From: Halomonas zincidurans B6
GTDB taxonomy: Bacteria; Pseudomonadota; Gammaproteobacteria; Pseudomonadales; Halomonadaceae
Reading direction: 5' to 3'
Assembly: GCF_000731955.1 (NCBI RefSeq)
Contig: NZ_JNCK01000001.1
Span: 1,984,001 to 2,048,000 of the forward strand
DNA: 64,000 bases
Part shown: piece after piece, positions 33,278 to 43,719 of the stretch
Layout: the number at the start of each line of letters is the position of its first letter
Position numbering within the stretch: position 1 is the stretch's first letter
Notes under the pieces: generated by a model
Database searches by the model: none
Told to the model about the DNA's origin: nothing
What the model saw: the letters and a program-made list of their open reading frames with translations, nothing else
Program-made: the position numbers and the translations under genes

Positions 33278-34060
33278 ATGCTCGAGCGCATCCGCATCGT
33301 ACTCATCGGCACCAGTCACCCCGGCAACATCGGCGCCGTGGCCCGGGCGATGAAGAACATGGGGCTCGCCGACCTGGCCCTGGTCGCGCCGCGCTGCGAG
33401 GTCCAGACCAGCGAGTCGATCTCGCGCGCCTCCGGCGCCGACGCGCTGCTCGTCACGGCTTCGCTGCACGAGAGCCTCGACGACGCGGTCGCCGACGCCA
33501 CGCTGGTGGTCGGCGCCAGCGCCCGCTCGCGCACCCTGCCCTGGCCGATGATCAGCCCGCGCCAGCTGGGCGCCGCGCTGCCCGCCGAGCTGTCCCGTCG
33601 CGAGGCCCGCGTGGCGCTGGTGTTCGGCCGCGAGGACAGCGGACTGACCAACACCGAGCTGCAGCGCTGCCATCGTCACGTGCACATCCCCACCAACGCC
33701 GAGTTCAGCTCGCTCAACCTGGCCGCCGCCGTGCAGGTGCTGAGCTACGAGTGCCGACTCGCTTGGCTGGACGCCGGCGAGGCCGGGCAAGCGGCCGCGC
33801 CCTCCGGCGAGGTGCCCTTCGGTGAGGCGCCCTGCGGCGTCGAGTGGGACAACCCGCCGGCCAGCCATGCCGATCTCGAGCGCTACTTCGCGCACCTCGA
33901 GCGCGTGCTGACGGCGATCGGCTTTCACGATCCCGAGCGGCCGCGCCAGCTCATGGCCCGGCTGCGCCGATTGTACCTGCGTGCGCGACCCGACAGCCTC
34001 GAGGTCAGCATCCTGCGCGGCATTCTCACCGCCATCGAGAAGCGCACCGGAGGACGCTGA
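33278..34060 (+). CDS. trmJ: tRNA (cytidine/uridine-32-2'-O)-methyltransferase TrmJ
   Basis: SPOUT-family methyltransferase of 260 residues that 2'-O-methylates position 32 of tRNAs. Conserved: LIGTSHPGNIGAVARAMKNMGL, LVFGREDSGLTNTEL, and HIPTNAEFSSLNLAAAVQVLSYE (trefoil-knot SAM site). The start at 33278 (MLERIRIVL) is preferred over the ATG at 33230. suhB-trmJ-isc gene order is conserved in gammaproteobacteria. Confidence 0.95.
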   Translation: MLERIRIVLIGTSHPGNIGAVARAMKNMGLADLALVAPRCEVQTSESISRASGADALLVTASLHESLDDAVADATLVVGASARSRTLPWPMISPRQLGAALPAELSRREARVALVFGREDSGLTNTELQRCHRHVHIPTNAEFSSLNLAAAVQVLSYECRLAWLDAGEAGQAAAPSGEVPFGEAPCGVEWDNPPASHADLERYFAHLERVLTAIGFHDPERPRQLMARLRRLYLRARPDSLEVSILRGILTAIEKRTGGR

Positions 34061-34171
34061 GCGCCCGCGTCGCCGGGCAACCTTGCAGCCCGGCCGACGC
34101 GCCCCAATAATGTATGGCCACCCCGATCATCGGCGGGCCGCTGCGCGCCGTCGTTCAACAAGGATCGCTGC

Positions 34172-35083
34172 ATGTTTCGCCGCCTGCGTGAAGACATCCA
34201 TAGCGTGTTCGACCGCGACCCGGCGGCACGCAACTTCCTCGAAGTGCTGACCAACTACCCCGGCCTGCATGCGCTGCTCGCCCATCGTCTGGGTAGCTGG
34301 CTGTGGCGTCACAACCTCAAGTGGCTGGCCAAGACCGTCTCGACCCTGGCGCGCTGGCTGACCGGCATCGAGATCCATCCCGGCGCGCGCATCGGCCGGC
34401 GCTTCTTCATCGACCATGGCATGGGCGTGGTGATCGGCGAGACCGCCGAGGTCGGCGACGACGTCACGCTCTACCAGGGCGTGACCCTGGGCGGCACCAG
34501 CTGGAACAAGGGCAAGCGCCACCCCACCCTGGGCGACGGGGTGATCGTCGGCGCCGGCGCCAAGATCCTTGGCCCGTTCACGGTCGGCGCCGGCGCCAAG
34601 GTCGGTTCCAATGCGGTGATCACCAAGGAGGTACCGGCCGGCGCCACGGTGGTCGGCATCCCCGGCAAGATCGTCAAGCGCGCCGACCCGGACAGCGAGG
34701 ACGTGCCGAATTTCGATCCCGAGCGGCGCGAGGCGATCCGCCGGAAATTCGGCTTCGATGCCTACGGCGTCAGCCAGGACATGCCCGACCCGGTGGCGCG
34801 TTCGATGCAGGCGATGCTCGACCACATGCACGCCGTCGATCAGCGCATCGAGATGATGTGCAACACGCTATGCAAGCTCGACGCCAGTTACCGCACCGGC
34901 AACCTGCCCGAACTGCGCGACGAGGATTTCGCCGAGATCCTCGCCGACGTCGACAGCTGCTGCTCGCCCGACCCGGCACTACCCTCCAAGGCTCCCGAGA
35001 CGCGTGCCGCCGAACGCGATGCCGCGGCTTCGTCGTCCGACGATCAACAGACGCCACGGCGACGTTCGGGCGGGCAGCGCTGA
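34172..35083 (+). CDS. cysE: Serine O-acetyltransferase
   Basis: First committed step of cysteine synthesis: serine plus acetyl-CoA to O-acetylserine. The 303 residues carry the left-handed beta-helix hexapeptide repeats (about 65-170: [52 protein letters not shown]). The C-terminal extension (170-303) is longer than in E. coli CysE and rich in Asp, Cys and Ser. It lies between trmJ and iscR, fitting supply of cysteine for IscS. Confidence 0.94.
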   Translation: MFRRLREDIHSVFDRDPAARNFLEVLTNYPGLHALLAHRLGSWLWRHNLKWLAKTVSTLARWLTGIEIHPGARIGRRFFIDHGMGVVIGETAEVGDDVTLYQGVTLGGTSWNKGKRHPTLGDGVIVGAGAKILGPFTVGAGAKVGSNAVITKEVPAGATVVGIPGKIVKRADPDSEDVPNFDPERREAIRRKFGFDAYGVSQDMPDPVARSMQAMLDHMHAVDQRIEMMCNTLCKLDASYRTGNLPELRDEDFAEILADVDSCCSPDPALPSKAPETRAAERDAAASSSDDQQTPRRRSGGQR

Positions 35084-35097
35084 GTCCGCGGCAATTG

Positions 35098-35126
35098 TTG
35101 ACCGTTCTACTCGGTTTTTCCATAAT
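35098..35126 (+). promoter_or_regulatory. Strong sigma-70 promoter for the isc genes
   Basis: TTGACC (35098-35103), 17-bp spacer, CATAAT (35121-35126). It lies 150 bp before iscR, giving a leader of roughly 140 nt. I could not identify a clear IscR box. Confidence 0.7.
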
Positions 35127-35275
35127 GGCCGCAGCATAGCCTCCGACCCGCCGCGAAAGGCGCGCCGGGCGCGGTTTTTCAGCCTGCCGACCCGCAGGCC
35201 TTCAGCAATCAGCGTTCGAGCGCCCATGCGTGCGATCACCGTTCTCGATTATCCAACGCGACTTGTGACTCCCTT

Positions 35276-35746
35276 ATGCGCCTGACCACCAAAGGACGCT
35301 ACGCCGTCACCGCGATGCTCGATCTTGCCCTGCACGGCAAGCAGGGGCCGATCAGCCTGGCCGATATCTCCCAGCGCCAGGCGATTTCGCTGTCGTATCT
35401 CGAGCAGCTGTTCGCCCGCCTGCGTCGTGCGCAGCTGGTCAAGAGCGTGCGCGGACCGGGCGGTGGCTACCTGCTGGCGGTCACGCCGGACGCGGTCTCA
35501 GTAGCGCGAGTGATCGACGCGGTCAACGAGTCGCTGGACGCGACGCGCTGTCAGGGATTGTCGGACTGTCAGCAGGGCAATACCTGCCTCACCCATCACC
35601 TGTGGTGCGAACTGTCCCACGAGATTCACGGCTTCCTCGACGGCATCAGTCTGGGCGAACTGGTCAAGCGCCAGGAGGTCCGGCAGATCGCCGCCCGGCA
35701 ACGCCAGACCTTCGACGCCAATACCATCGCCACCTCACCACCGTGA
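35276..35746 (+). CDS. iscR: Iron-sulfur cluster regulator IscR
   Basis: Rrf2-family winged-helix regulator, 156 residues. The cluster ligands Cys92, Cys98, Cys104 and His107 are all at the E. coli positions. The DNA-binding part [20 protein letters not shown] and [14 protein letters not shown] is conserved. It likely autoregulates the locus and is followed by iscS after 34 bp. Confidence 0.95.
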   Translation: MRLTTKGRYAVTAMLDLALHGKQGPISLADISQRQAISLSYLEQLFARLRRAQLVKSVRGPGGGYLLAVTPDAVSVARVIDAVNESLDATRCQGLSDCQQGNTCLTHHLWCELSHEIHGFLDGISLGELVKRQEVRQIAARQRQTFDANTIATSPP

Positions 35747-35780
35747 AGCAGCAGCACTTACCGAGGCCAAGCAAAGAACC

Positions 35781-36929
35781 ATGAACACCCCCGTGTATCT
35801 CGACTACGCCGCCACCACCCCTGTCGACCCCCGCGTCGCCGAGGTGATGACGCGTTATCTGGGACTCGACGGCATCTTCGCCAACCCGGCCTCGCGCAGT
35901 CACATGGCCGGTTGGCAGGCCGAGCAGGCGGTTGAGAGCGCACGCCGCCAGGTCGCCGATCTGATCGGCGCGGATCCGCGCGAGATCGTCTGGACCTCGG
36001 GCGCCACCGAGGCCGACAACCTGGCACTGATCGGCTTCATGCGCGCCAATCGCGCCCGCGGCCGGCACCTGGTGACCTCGACCATCGAGCACAAGGCAGT
36101 CGTCGACACCGCCCGCGCCCTGGAGGCCGAGGGCTTCGAGGTGACCTGGCTTCAGCCGCAGCACGACGGACGCATCTCACCGTCGAAGCTCGCCGCGGCA
36201 ATGCGCGACGATACGGCGCTGGTGTCGCTGATGGCGGTCAACAACGAGCTCGGCGCGATCAACGACCTGGCCGCGCTGGCGGCAGTGGTCCATGCCCGCG
36301 ATGCGGTGTTTCACGTCGATGCCGCACAGGCCATCGGACGCCTGACACTGGACGTCGTCGAGCAGGGCATCGACCTGATGTCGCTGTCGGGTCACAAGGT
36401 CTACGGGCCCAAGGGCGTCGGCGCGCTGTACGTCAAGCGCAGCCCCGACATCCGTATCGAGGCGCTGATCCACGGCGGTGGCCACGAGCGCGGCATGCGC
36501 TCGGGCACCCTGCCGACCCATCAGATTACCGGCATGGGCGAGGCCTTCGCGCTGGCCGCCGACGAGGGCGAAGCCGACCAGGCGCGCATCGCGGCGCTGG
36601 CGAGCCGCTTTCTCGCCGGGCTGAAGGGACTCGAGGGCATTCACCGCAACACCGACACCAGCGTCTCGGTGCCCAATATCGTCAACCTGTCGTTCGACGG
36701 CATCGACGGCGAATCGCTGCTCATGGCGCTGCGCGGCATCGCGGTTTCCACCGGCTCGGCCTGCAATTCGGCGAGTGTCGAGCCATCCTATGTATTGACG
36801 GGTATCGGCGTGCCGCGTGCCCGGGCGCTGACGGCGCTGCGCTTCAGCTTCGGTCGCTTCACCAGCGAGGCCGAGATCGACGCCGCCGTCGCCGACCTGC
36901 AACACGCCGTCGCCACACTACGCCGCTAG
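35781..36929 (+). CDS. iscS: Cysteine desulfurase IscS lacking the C-terminal IscU-docking tail
   Basis: PLP enzyme taking sulfur from cysteine. The 382 residues show VYLDYAATTPVDPRV, SGATEADNLAL, the PLP lysine in SLSGHKVYGPKGVGALYV and the catalytic cysteine in STGSACNSASVEPSYVL. E. coli IscS is 404 residues and ends with a tail starting SPLWEM that contacts IscU; here the protein stops right before it, at QHAVATLRR. This agrees with the absence of iscU next to it. Confidence 0.94.
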   Translation: MNTPVYLDYAATTPVDPRVAEVMTRYLGLDGIFANPASRSHMAGWQAEQAVESARRQVADLIGADPREIVWTSGATEADNLALIGFMRANRARGRHLVTSTIEHKAVVDTARALEAEGFEVTWLQPQHDGRISPSKLAAAMRDDTALVSLMAVNNELGAINDLAALAAVVHARDAVFHVDAAQAIGRLTLDVVEQGIDLMSLSGHKVYGPKGVGALYVKRSPDIRIEALIHGGGHERGMRSGTLPTHQITGMGEAFALAADEGEADQARIAALASRFLAGLKGLEGIHRNTDTSVSVPNIVNLSFDGIDGESLLMALRGIAVSTGSACNSASVEPSYVLTGIGVPRARALTALRFSFGRFTSEAEIDAAVADLQHAVATLRR

Positions 36930-37000
36930 CGGCGCTATATTCCGGCACCCCCGGCCACTAATTCAGTAGTCGCCGCCGCACAGAAGTCAGGAGGTTTACC

Positions 37001-37327
37001 ATGGCGCACCTATCCATCACCACCACCGCCGCCGAACAGATTCGCCGGGTCCTCGACGAGCGCGGTCACGGCCTGGGGCTGCGCGTCAGCGTCAAGCCCA
37101 GCGGCTGCTCGGGCTATAGCTACGTGCTCGATTTCGCCGACGAGGCGGCGGGTGACGACGTCTCGTTCAAGGAGCATGGCGTGCAGGTGTTCGTCGCCCC
37201 CGACGCGCTGACCATGCTCGACGGCAGCGAGGTCGACTACGTCAACGAGGGGCTCAACCGCTTCTTTCGCTTCAACAACCCCAACGTCAAGGACCAGTGC
37301 GGCTGCGGCGAAAGTTTCAGCGTCTGA
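37001..37327 (+). CDS. iscA: Iron-sulfur cluster A-type carrier IscA
   Basis: 108-residue A-type carrier with the three cysteines in PSGCSGYSY and DQCGCGESF. A strong ribosome-binding site CAGGAGG lies 6 nt before the ATG. It directly follows iscS (71-bp gap); in most proteobacteria iscU stands between them. Confidence 0.95.
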   Translation: MAHLSITTTAAEQIRRVLDERGHGLGLRVSVKPSGCSGYSYVLDFADEAAGDDVSFKEHGVQVFVAPDALTMLDGSEVDYVNEGLNRFFRFNNPNVKDQCGCGESFSV

Positions 37328-37440
37328 AAAATCAGCAGCGTCTGATACCCTGCGCGTCGCGGATGCGTAGCCGTCCACGAAGGGCTATACTAACGCGCGC
37401 TCAGCGCCCGCCCCCGCGCGGCGCCTGACCCCGACCCTCT

Positions 37441-37464
37441 GCGCGCCGCTACCCTGCGGCGCGC
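37441..37464. terminator. Hairpin between iscA and ndk
   Basis: Perfect 9-bp stem GCGCGCCGC with GCGGCGCGC and a 6-nt loop in the 178-bp iscA-ndk gap. No T-run follows, so intrinsic termination is uncertain. Confidence 0.5.
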
Positions 37465-37505
37465 AGCCGTATCAGCGACCCTTTGTTTTCACGGAGAACG
37501 ACACC

Positions 37506-37931
37506 ATGGCCAACCAGCGCACCCTGTCCATCATCAAGCCCGACGCCGTCGCCAAGAACGTGATCGGCGAGATCGTCAGCCGCTTCGAGAAGGCCGGCCT
37601 CAAGATCGTCGCGGCCAAGATGCTGCAGCTGTCCCGAGAGCAGGCCGAGGGGTTCTACGCCGAACACAAGGAGCGCGGCTTCTTCGGCGAACTGGTTGGC
37701 TTCATGACTTCGGGCCCGGTCACCGTGCTGGTGCTGGAAGGCGGCGACGCCATCGCCAAGAATCGTGAACTGATGGGCGCCACCAATCCCAAGGAAGCCG
37801 CGCCGGGCACCATTCGTGCCGATTTCGCGCAATCCATCGACGCCAACGCCGTGCACGGCTCCGATTCCCCGGAATCCGCCGAGCGCGAAGTGGCCTACTT
37901 CTTCGGCGCCGACGAGATCTGCCCGCGCTGA
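37506..37931 (+). CDS. ndk: Nucleoside diphosphate kinase
   Basis: Balances nucleoside triphosphates through a phosphohistidine. The 141 residues carry the active-site His117 in NAVHGSDS and the family start [17 protein letters not shown]. It is one of the best conserved Halomonas proteins. It precedes rlmN as in many gammaproteobacteria. Confidence 0.98.
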   Translation: MANQRTLSIIKPDAVAKNVIGEIVSRFEKAGLKIVAAKMLQLSREQAEGFYAEHKERGFFGELVGFMTSGPVTVLVLEGGDAIAKNRELMGATNPKEAAPGTIRADFAQSIDANAVHGSDSPESAEREVAYFFGADEICPR

Positions 37932-37938
37932 GTCGACG

Positions 37939-37962
37939 CGCGGGAGCCGGCCGGCTCCCGCG
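37939..37962. terminator. Palindromic hairpin after ndk
   Basis: Perfect 24-bp palindrome (12-bp arms, CGCGGGAGCCGG) starting 8 bp past the ndk stop. It is followed by CGGTTGTCC, without a long T-run. Confidence 0.65.
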
Positions 37963-38015
37963 GTTGTCCAGTCCGGGTCCGTCCCTCATCACGCCCCACC
38001 GACCGGTTGACCACC

Positions 38016-39143
38016 ATGACCGCCACCGCCATTACCCCCCGCACCAATCTGCTTGGCCTGTCACGCGAACAGATGGAAGCCTTCTTCCTGTCGATCGGCG
38101 AAAAGAAATTCCGCGCCAATCAGCTAATGAAGTGGATCCATATCGACGGCTGTGACGACTTCGAGGCCATGACCAACCTCTCCAAGCCGCTGCGCGCCAA
38201 GCTCGCCGAGGTAGCCGAGGTGCGCGGTCCGGGGGTGGTCTACGAGGGCACCTCGAACGACGGCACCCGCAAGTGGGTGCTCGAGGTCGAGGACGGCAGC
38301 TACGTGGAGACCGTGCTGATTCCGTCGGACAACGGCGCCCGGCGCACGCTGTGCGTGTCGTCGCAGGTCGGCTGCTCGCTCGACTGCAGCTTCTGCTCCA
38401 CCGGCAAGCAGGGTTTCCAGCGCAACCTGACCGCCGCCGAGATCATCGGCCAGGTGTGGGTGGCGCAGCGCAGCAGCGGGCCGCGCCGCGATACCGCCAA
38501 TCGCCCGGTAACCAATGTGGTGATGATGGGCATGGGCGAGCCGCTGCTCAACTACGACAACGTGGTGCCGGCGATGAAGCTGATGCTCGACGACAACGGC
38601 TACGGGCTATCCAAGCGTCGCGTCACGCTGTCGACCTCGGGCGTGGTGCCGATGATCGACAAGCTCGGCGACGAGATCGACGTGAGCCTGGCGATTTCAC
38701 TGCACGCCGCCAACGACGAGCTGCGCAACGAACTGGTACCGCTCAACCGCAAGTACAACATCCGCAAGCTGCTCGATGCCTGCCAGCGCTACCTGGCCAA
38801 GTGCCATGACACCCGGCTGGTGACCATCGAGTACACGCTGATCAAGGACGTCAACGACCAGCGCGAGCACGCCGAACAGCTCGCCGCGCTGCTCGAGGAA
38901 CTGCCGTGCAAGATCAACCTGATTCCGTTCAACCCGTTCCCGCATTCAGGCTACGAGAAACCCTCGCGCAACCAGACCATGCGCTTCCAGCAGTGGCTGT
39001 TCGATCTCGGCTACACCGCGCCGATTCGCGCCACTCGGGGGGACGACATCGATGCCGCCTGCGGCCAGCTGGTGGGCCGGGTCAAGGACCGCACGCGGCG
39101 TCACGCGCGTTATATCCAGTCGATTCAGCTCGACGCCGATTGA
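38016..39143 (+). CDS. rlmN: Dual-specificity 23S rRNA/tRNA adenine-C2 methyltransferase RlmN
   Basis: Radical-SAM enzyme methylating A2503 of 23S rRNA and A37 of some tRNAs. The cluster motif CSLDCSFC is at Cys120, Cys124 and Cys127; the resolving cysteine lies near the end in [10 protein letters not shown]. Also conserved are [17 protein letters not shown] and [18 protein letters not shown] prefer the ATG at 38016 (375 residues) over the TTG at 38007. Confidence 0.96.
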   Translation: MTATAITPRTNLLGLSREQMEAFFLSIGEKKFRANQLMKWIHIDGCDDFEAMTNLSKPLRAKLAEVAEVRGPGVVYEGTSNDGTRKWVLEVEDGSYVETVLIPSDNGARRTLCVSSQVGCSLDCSFCSTGKQGFQRNLTAAEIIGQVWVAQRSSGPRRDTANRPVTNVVMMGMGEPLLNYDNVVPAMKLMLDDNGYGLSKRRVTLSTSGVVPMIDKLGDEIDVSLAISLHAANDELRNELVPLNRKYNIRKLLDACQRYLAKCHDTRLVTIEYTLIKDVNDQREHAEQLAALLEELPCKINLIPFNPFPHSGYEKPSRNQTMRFQQWLFDLGYTAPIRATRGDDIDAACGQLVGRVKDRTRRHARYIQSIQLDAD

Positions 39144-39312
39144 TGGAGCGGTCCCGCCCGTGGGCAGCGACCTTGACTTCGACTGGTCGCAGCGCTTTTA
39201 TGAGTACGCTCAAAGCTTGGCCGCGCCGTGTCGCGCAAGCGGTTTCTTACAACCCAGAGAGTCGACCGCAGGCCGTTCGCGCCGAACGATCCGCCACCGT
39301 CGAGAGGAGTGC

Positions 39313-40062
39313 ATGATTCGTCGCCCATGCTCGTTACCCGCACCCCGGCTGGGTGCCGTCATGTTCGCAACGCTGTGGCTTTCCGGCTGCGCCGCCACGC
39401 AGCAGGACGGCCTGGAAAGCGCTGCGGACCCGGACCGGGCGGCCGAGCTCAACGTGGCGATGGGCATCGAGTACATGGAACAGGGCAACCTGCCCCGCGC
39501 GCAGCGCAAGCTCGAACGCGCCTTGGCCATCGATCCCGGCAATGCCGACGCGCTGCAGGCCAATGCGCTGCTCTACCAGCGCCAGGGCGAGAACCGGCTG
39601 GCTCGCGAGTTCTTCAAGCGCGCGCTGGCCGCCAACCCCGACCTGACCCGAGCGCGCAACAACTACGCGGCATTCCTCTACCGCCAGGGCGAGATCGCGG
39701 CGGCCTGCGAACAGCTCGAACGCGCCAGTCAGGACATCAATTACGACAACCGCGCCCAGTTATTCACCAACCTGGGCCGCTGCCGGCTCGAGCGCGGCGC
39801 GCTGGCCGACGCCGCCGAGAGCCTCCAACGCGCCCAAAGCATCGACCCACGCTACGCGCCCAGTTATCTGGCGCTGGCGAGAACACTCACCGCACAGGGC
39901 GAGCAAGATCGCGCCTGGGACCAGTTGCAACGCTTCATCCGGTTGACCGGCACCACCCCCGAGAGTCTTCGACTGGCCGAGCAGATCGCCAGCGCTCGCG
40001 GTGACAGTGCCAGTGCCGCTTTCTATTCGCAGCAGCTGAACGAGTCTCAGCGCGCTCCCTGA
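39313..40062 (+). CDS. pilW: Type IV pilus biogenesis/stability lipoprotein PilW (PilF)
   Basis: Outer-membrane pilotin that helps PilQ assemble. The 249 residues start with a lipoprotein signal (lipobox LSGC) and consist mostly of tetratricopeptide repeats (about 45-235), such as GIEYMEQGNLPRAQRKLERALAIDP. GAGGAG precedes the ATG at 39313; the upstream open frame is not supported. It lies between rlmN and rodZ, its conserved place. Confidence 0.92.
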   Translation: MIRRPCSLPAPRLGAVMFATLWLSGCAATQQDGLESAADPDRAAELNVAMGIEYMEQGNLPRAQRKLERALAIDPGNADALQANALLYQRQGENRLAREFFKRALAANPDLTRARNNYAAFLYRQGEIAAACEQLERASQDINYDNRAQLFTNLGRCRLERGALADAAESLQRAQSIDPRYAPSYLALARTLTAQGEQDRAWDQLQRFIRLTGTTPESLRLAEQIASARGDSASAAFYSQQLNESQRAP

Positions 40063-40090
40063 TCACAAGATAAGAGAGGACTGCTCAGTC

Positions 40091-41170
40091 ATGAGCGACG
40101 CACACCAACGACAGGAAGCCAGTCTCGACCCCGAACTCTCATCCGGCCGGCACTCTTCCGGCGAGATGCTCAAGCGCGAACGCGAGCGCCAGGGCCTGAC
40201 CATCGAGGAAGTCGCGGTTCAGCTCAACCTGCGCCCGGCGGTGGTCAACGGTCTCGAAGCCGATCAGTACAACGAGGTGCCGGTCGCCGCCTATCGCCGC
40301 GGTTATCTGCGCGCCTACGCGCGGCTGATGGGCATCGATGAAGGCCCGGTGGTCGCCGCCTACAATGCCCAGCACGGCGACACCCGCAGCGACGTCGAGC
40401 GGCGTGTCACCCCGGTGCAGCACGCGCGCAAGCCGTCGCGGGTCGGCGCCTGGATCTTCAAGCTGTTCACCCTGCTGGTGATTCTCGGCCTGATCGGCCT
40501 GACGCTGTTGTGGTGGCAAAGCCGCAACGGCAACGACCTGCTCGGCCTGAGCGGCTCCAGAGAAGGCAATGTCGCCGAGTCGATGAACGACGGACCCGCT
40601 GGGGCCAGCGGTACCGACGGTCAAGACGCTGGCATGCCCCCGGTCGCCGATCAGGACGGCGAATTGGGTCTGGTCGCGTCAGAGGGTGGCGCAGCCGACG
40701 CCGGAGCGAGCGAGCCGCCGCTGGTCGAGGATCCCGCCACGAGCGAAGACACCGCCACCGCGACGGCGCCCGACGACACGACGCAGACGCCGAACCCGAT
40801 CATCGCCGAAACCGATAACAGCTCCGCCACCGGCACAGCCCGTTCAGACGGCAGTGATACCGCCAGCCAGGCCGACAGCGCCACGCCGCCGGCCGAGCAG
40901 AGCGCCACCCAGACGCCGGCCGTCAACGAACGGCAACTATCGCTGACATTCAATGAGCAGTCGTGGACCGAAATCTACGACGCCAACGACCGCCGCATCC
41001 TGGTCGGCCTGCAGTCCGCCGGCACCCAGGCCACGGCCGAGGGCGACCCGCCGTTTCGCCTGACCATCGGCAACGCCACTGGCGTCGAGTTGAACTACCG
41101 TGGCGAAGCCGTCGACCTCGCTGCCCGCACCGGCGGTAACAATGTCGCCCGCTTTACGCTGGGAGAGTAA
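40091..41170 (+). CDS. rodZ: Cytoskeletal protein RodZ
   Basis: Links MreB to the elongation machinery. The 359 residues have an N-terminal helix-turn-helix (about 20-85: [25 protein letters not shown]), one membrane segment near 118-140 ([17 protein letters not shown]), a low-complexity Ser/Thr/Asp/Ala periplasmic linker (about 155-280) and a C-terminal DUF4115 domain (about 285-359: [18 protein letters not shown]). It is followed by ispG after 5 bp. Confidence 0.93.
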   Translation: MSDAHQRQEASLDPELSSGRHSSGEMLKRERERQGLTIEEVAVQLNLRPAVVNGLEADQYNEVPVAAYRRGYLRAYARLMGIDEGPVVAAYNAQHGDTRSDVERRVTPVQHARKPSRVGAWIFKLFTLLVILGLIGLTLLWWQSRNGNDLLGLSGSREGNVAESMNDGPAGASGTDGQDAGMPPVADQDGELGLVASEGGAADAGASEPPLVEDPATSEDTATATAPDDTTQTPNPIIAETDNSSATGTARSDGSDTASQADSATPPAEQSATQTPAVNERQLSLTFNEQSWTEIYDANDRRILVGLQSAGTQATAEGDPPFRLTIGNATGVELNYRGEAVDLAARTGGNNVARFTLGE

Positions 41171-41175
41171 TCACC

Positions 41176-42291
41176 ATGCACGCTCAGTCCCCCATCCAGC
41201 GGCGCAAGTCGCGCCAGATCCATGTCGGTTCGGTCGCTGTGGGCGGTGACGCGCCCATCTCCGTGCAGAGCATGACCAACACCGACACCCTGGACGTCGC
41301 CGCCACCGTCGAGCAGATCAAGCGCCTGGCCGCTGCCGGCGCCGACATCGTGCGCGTCTCGGTGCCGACCATGGACGCCGCCGAGGCGTTCGGCCGGATC
41401 AAGCGCCAGTCGCCGGTGCCGCTGGTCGCCGACATCCACTTCGATTACAAGATCGCCCTGCGCGTCGCCGAGCTCGGCGTCGACTGCCTGCGCATCAACC
41501 CCGGCAACATCGGCCGCGAGGATCGCGTGCGCGCGGTGGTCTCGGCGGCCCGCGACAACGCCATCCCGATCCGCATCGGCGTCAATGCAGGCTCCTTGGA
41601 GAAGGACCTGCAGAAGAAGTACGGCGAGCCGACCTCGGCGGCGCTGGTGGAATCGGCGATGCGCCACATCGATCATCTGGATCGCCTCGACTTTCCCGAT
41701 TTCAAGGTCAGCGTCAAGGCCTCCGACGTGTTCATGGCGGTGGGCGCCTATCGCGACCTGGCCAGCCGCATCGAACAGCCGCTGCATTTAGGGATCACCG
41801 AGGCCGGCGGGCTGCGCTCGGGCACCGTCAAGTCGTCGATCGGCTTAGGGCTACTGCTGATGGACGGCATCGGCGACACCATCCGCGTATCGCTGGCCGC
41901 CGACCCGGTCGAGGAGGTCAAGGTCGGCTTCGACATGCTCAAGAGCCTCAAGCTGCGCGCCAAGGGCATCAACTTCATCGCCTGCCCGAGCTGCTCGCGC
42001 CAGAACTTCGACGTCATCAGCACCATGAATGCCCTCGAGGAGCGCCTCGAGGACGTCATGACCCCGCTCGACGTCTCGGTGATCGGCTGCGTGGTCAACG
42101 GCCCCGGCGAGGCCAAGGAGAGCGACGTCGGCCTGACCGGCGGCAGCCCGGCCAATCTGGTCTACCTGGACGGCAAGCCGGCTTCCAAGCTGCGCAACGA
42201 TCATCTCGTTGACGATCTCGAGAAACTGATCCGCGACAAGGTACGCGAGAAGCAACAGGCCGAGCAGGACACGATCGTTCGCGCGCGTTAA
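41176..42291 (+). CDS. ispG: 4-hydroxy-3-methylbut-2-enyl-diphosphate synthase
   Basis: Iron-sulfur enzyme of the non-mevalonate isoprenoid pathway. The 371 residues show [37 protein letters not shown], and the cluster cysteines in CPSCSRQ and [15 protein letters not shown]. The rodZ-ispG-hisS order is conserved. Confidence 0.97.
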   Translation: MHAQSPIQRRKSRQIHVGSVAVGGDAPISVQSMTNTDTLDVAATVEQIKRLAAAGADIVRVSVPTMDAAEAFGRIKRQSPVPLVADIHFDYKIALRVAELGVDCLRINPGNIGREDRVRAVVSAARDNAIPIRIGVNAGSLEKDLQKKYGEPTSAALVESAMRHIDHLDRLDFPDFKVSVKASDVFMAVGAYRDLASRIEQPLHLGITEAGGLRSGTVKSSIGLGLLLMDGIGDTIRVSLAADPVEEVKVGFDMLKSLKLRAKGINFIACPSCSRQNFDVISTMNALEERLEDVMTPLDVSVIGCVVNGPGEAKESDVGLTGGSPANLVYLDGKPASKLRNDHLVDDLEKLIRDKVREKQQAEQDTIVRAR

Positions 42292-42358
42292 TCCACAGAT
42301 CGCACGACCCGAAGTGGTCCGGCGGTGCCGCGCCGCCGGTTGTCAGGAGCAAACCCCG

Positions 42359-43639
42359 TTGAGCAAGAAGATCCAGGCCATCCGTGGCATGAACGACCTG
42401 TTGCCCGAACAATCGCCGCTGTGGCAATACTTCGAGGGCCAGGTCAGGACGCTGATGCAGCGCTACGGCTATCGCGAGATACGCACCCCGATCGTCGAGC
42501 AGACCGCGCTGTTCGCGCGCTCGATCGGCGAGGTGACCGATATCGTCGAGAAGGAGATGTACACCTTCGACGATCGTAACGGTGACAGCCTGACGCTGCG
42601 CCCCGAAGGCACCGCCGCCTGCGTGCGCGCCGCCATGGAGCACGGGTTGCTCTACAACCAGACCCAGCGGCTGTGGTACCAGGGAGCGATGTTCCGCCAC
42701 GAGCGCCCGCAGAAGGGTCGCTACCGCCAGTTCCATCAGGTCGGCATCGAAGCCTACGGCATGGACGGCCCGGACATCGATCTGGAGGTGATCCTGCTCT
42801 CGGCGCGGCTGTGGAAGCAGCTCGGCCTGTACGAGCACGTCACCCTCGAGCTCAACTCGCTGGGCTCGCCCGAGGCGCGTGGGGCCTACCGCGAACGGCT
42901 GGTCGATTACTTCGAGCAGCACCAGGAGCTGCTCGACGACGACGCCAGGCGCCGCCTGTCGAGCAATCCGCTGCGTATCCTCGACTCCAAGAATCCCGAC
43001 ATGGCCGGGATGCTCGCCGACGCGCCGCAACTGCTCGACCATCTCGACGCCGAATCCCGGGCGCACTTCGAGACGCTCACCGCGCGCCTCGATGCCGCGG
43101 GCATCGGCTATCGCATCAACCCGCGCCTGGTTCGCGGTCTGGACTATTACAGCCGCACCGTGTTCGAGTGGACCACCGAGGCGCTGGGCAGCCAGGGCAC
43201 GGTATGTGCCGGTGGCCGCTACGATGGCTTAGTCGAGCAGCTGGGCGGCAAGCCGACCCCGGCGGTGGGTTTCGCGATGGGCGTCGAGCGGCTGATTCTG
43301 CTGCTCGAGACCCTCGAGCTGGTTCCCGCCGAGAGCCGCCGCGGCCCCGATGCCTACCTGCTGGCCATCGGCGCGCGTGCCGAACACGCCGCGCAGCTGC
43401 TCGGCGAGCGGCTGCGCGACGCGCTGCCGAGCCTGACCCTGCAGGTCCACTGCGGCGGCGGCGGCTTCAAGAACCAGATCAAGAAGGCCGACAAGAGCGG
43501 CGCGCGGCTGGCGCTGATTCTCGGCGATGACGAAATCGATCAGGGGCTGCTGGGCATCAAGTTCCTGCGCGAGCAGCGCGACCAGGAAACCCTGGACCAG
43601 CAGGCCGCCCTCGACCGGCTCGCCGCGCTGCTCGCCTGA
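42359..43639 (+). CDS. hisS: Histidyl-tRNA synthetase
   Basis: Class II synthetase of 426 residues. It shows [13 protein letters not shown], motif 2 region [22 protein letters not shown], the histidine motifs [13 protein letters not shown] and CAGGRYDGL, and the C-terminal anticodon-binding domain. The start is TTG at 42359, with AGGAG 9 nt upstream; no in-frame ATG fits, as the next is inside the conserved start region. Confidence 0.96.
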   Translation: MSKKIQAIRGMNDLLPEQSPLWQYFEGQVRTLMQRYGYREIRTPIVEQTALFARSIGEVTDIVEKEMYTFDDRNGDSLTLRPEGTAACVRAAMEHGLLYNQTQRLWYQGAMFRHERPQKGRYRQFHQVGIEAYGMDGPDIDLEVILLSARLWKQLGLYEHVTLELNSLGSPEARGAYRERLVDYFEQHQELLDDDARRRLSSNPLRILDSKNPDMAGMLADAPQLLDHLDAESRAHFETLTARLDAAGIGYRINPRLVRGLDYYSRTVFEWTTEALGSQGTVCAGGRYDGLVEQLGGKPTPAVGFAMGVERLILLLETLELVPAESRRGPDAYLLAIGARAEHAAQLLGERLRDALPSLTLQVHCGGGGFKNQIKKADKSGARLALILGDDEIDQGLLGIKFLREQRDQETLDQQAALDRLAALLA

Positions 43640-43719
43640 CGCCCGGTTGGGATGGCGATTTTCGGCTGTAAGGACCCGGATGCCCAGTGGCGCCGAATGC
43701 ACAGTAAAGGAGACCGCCC

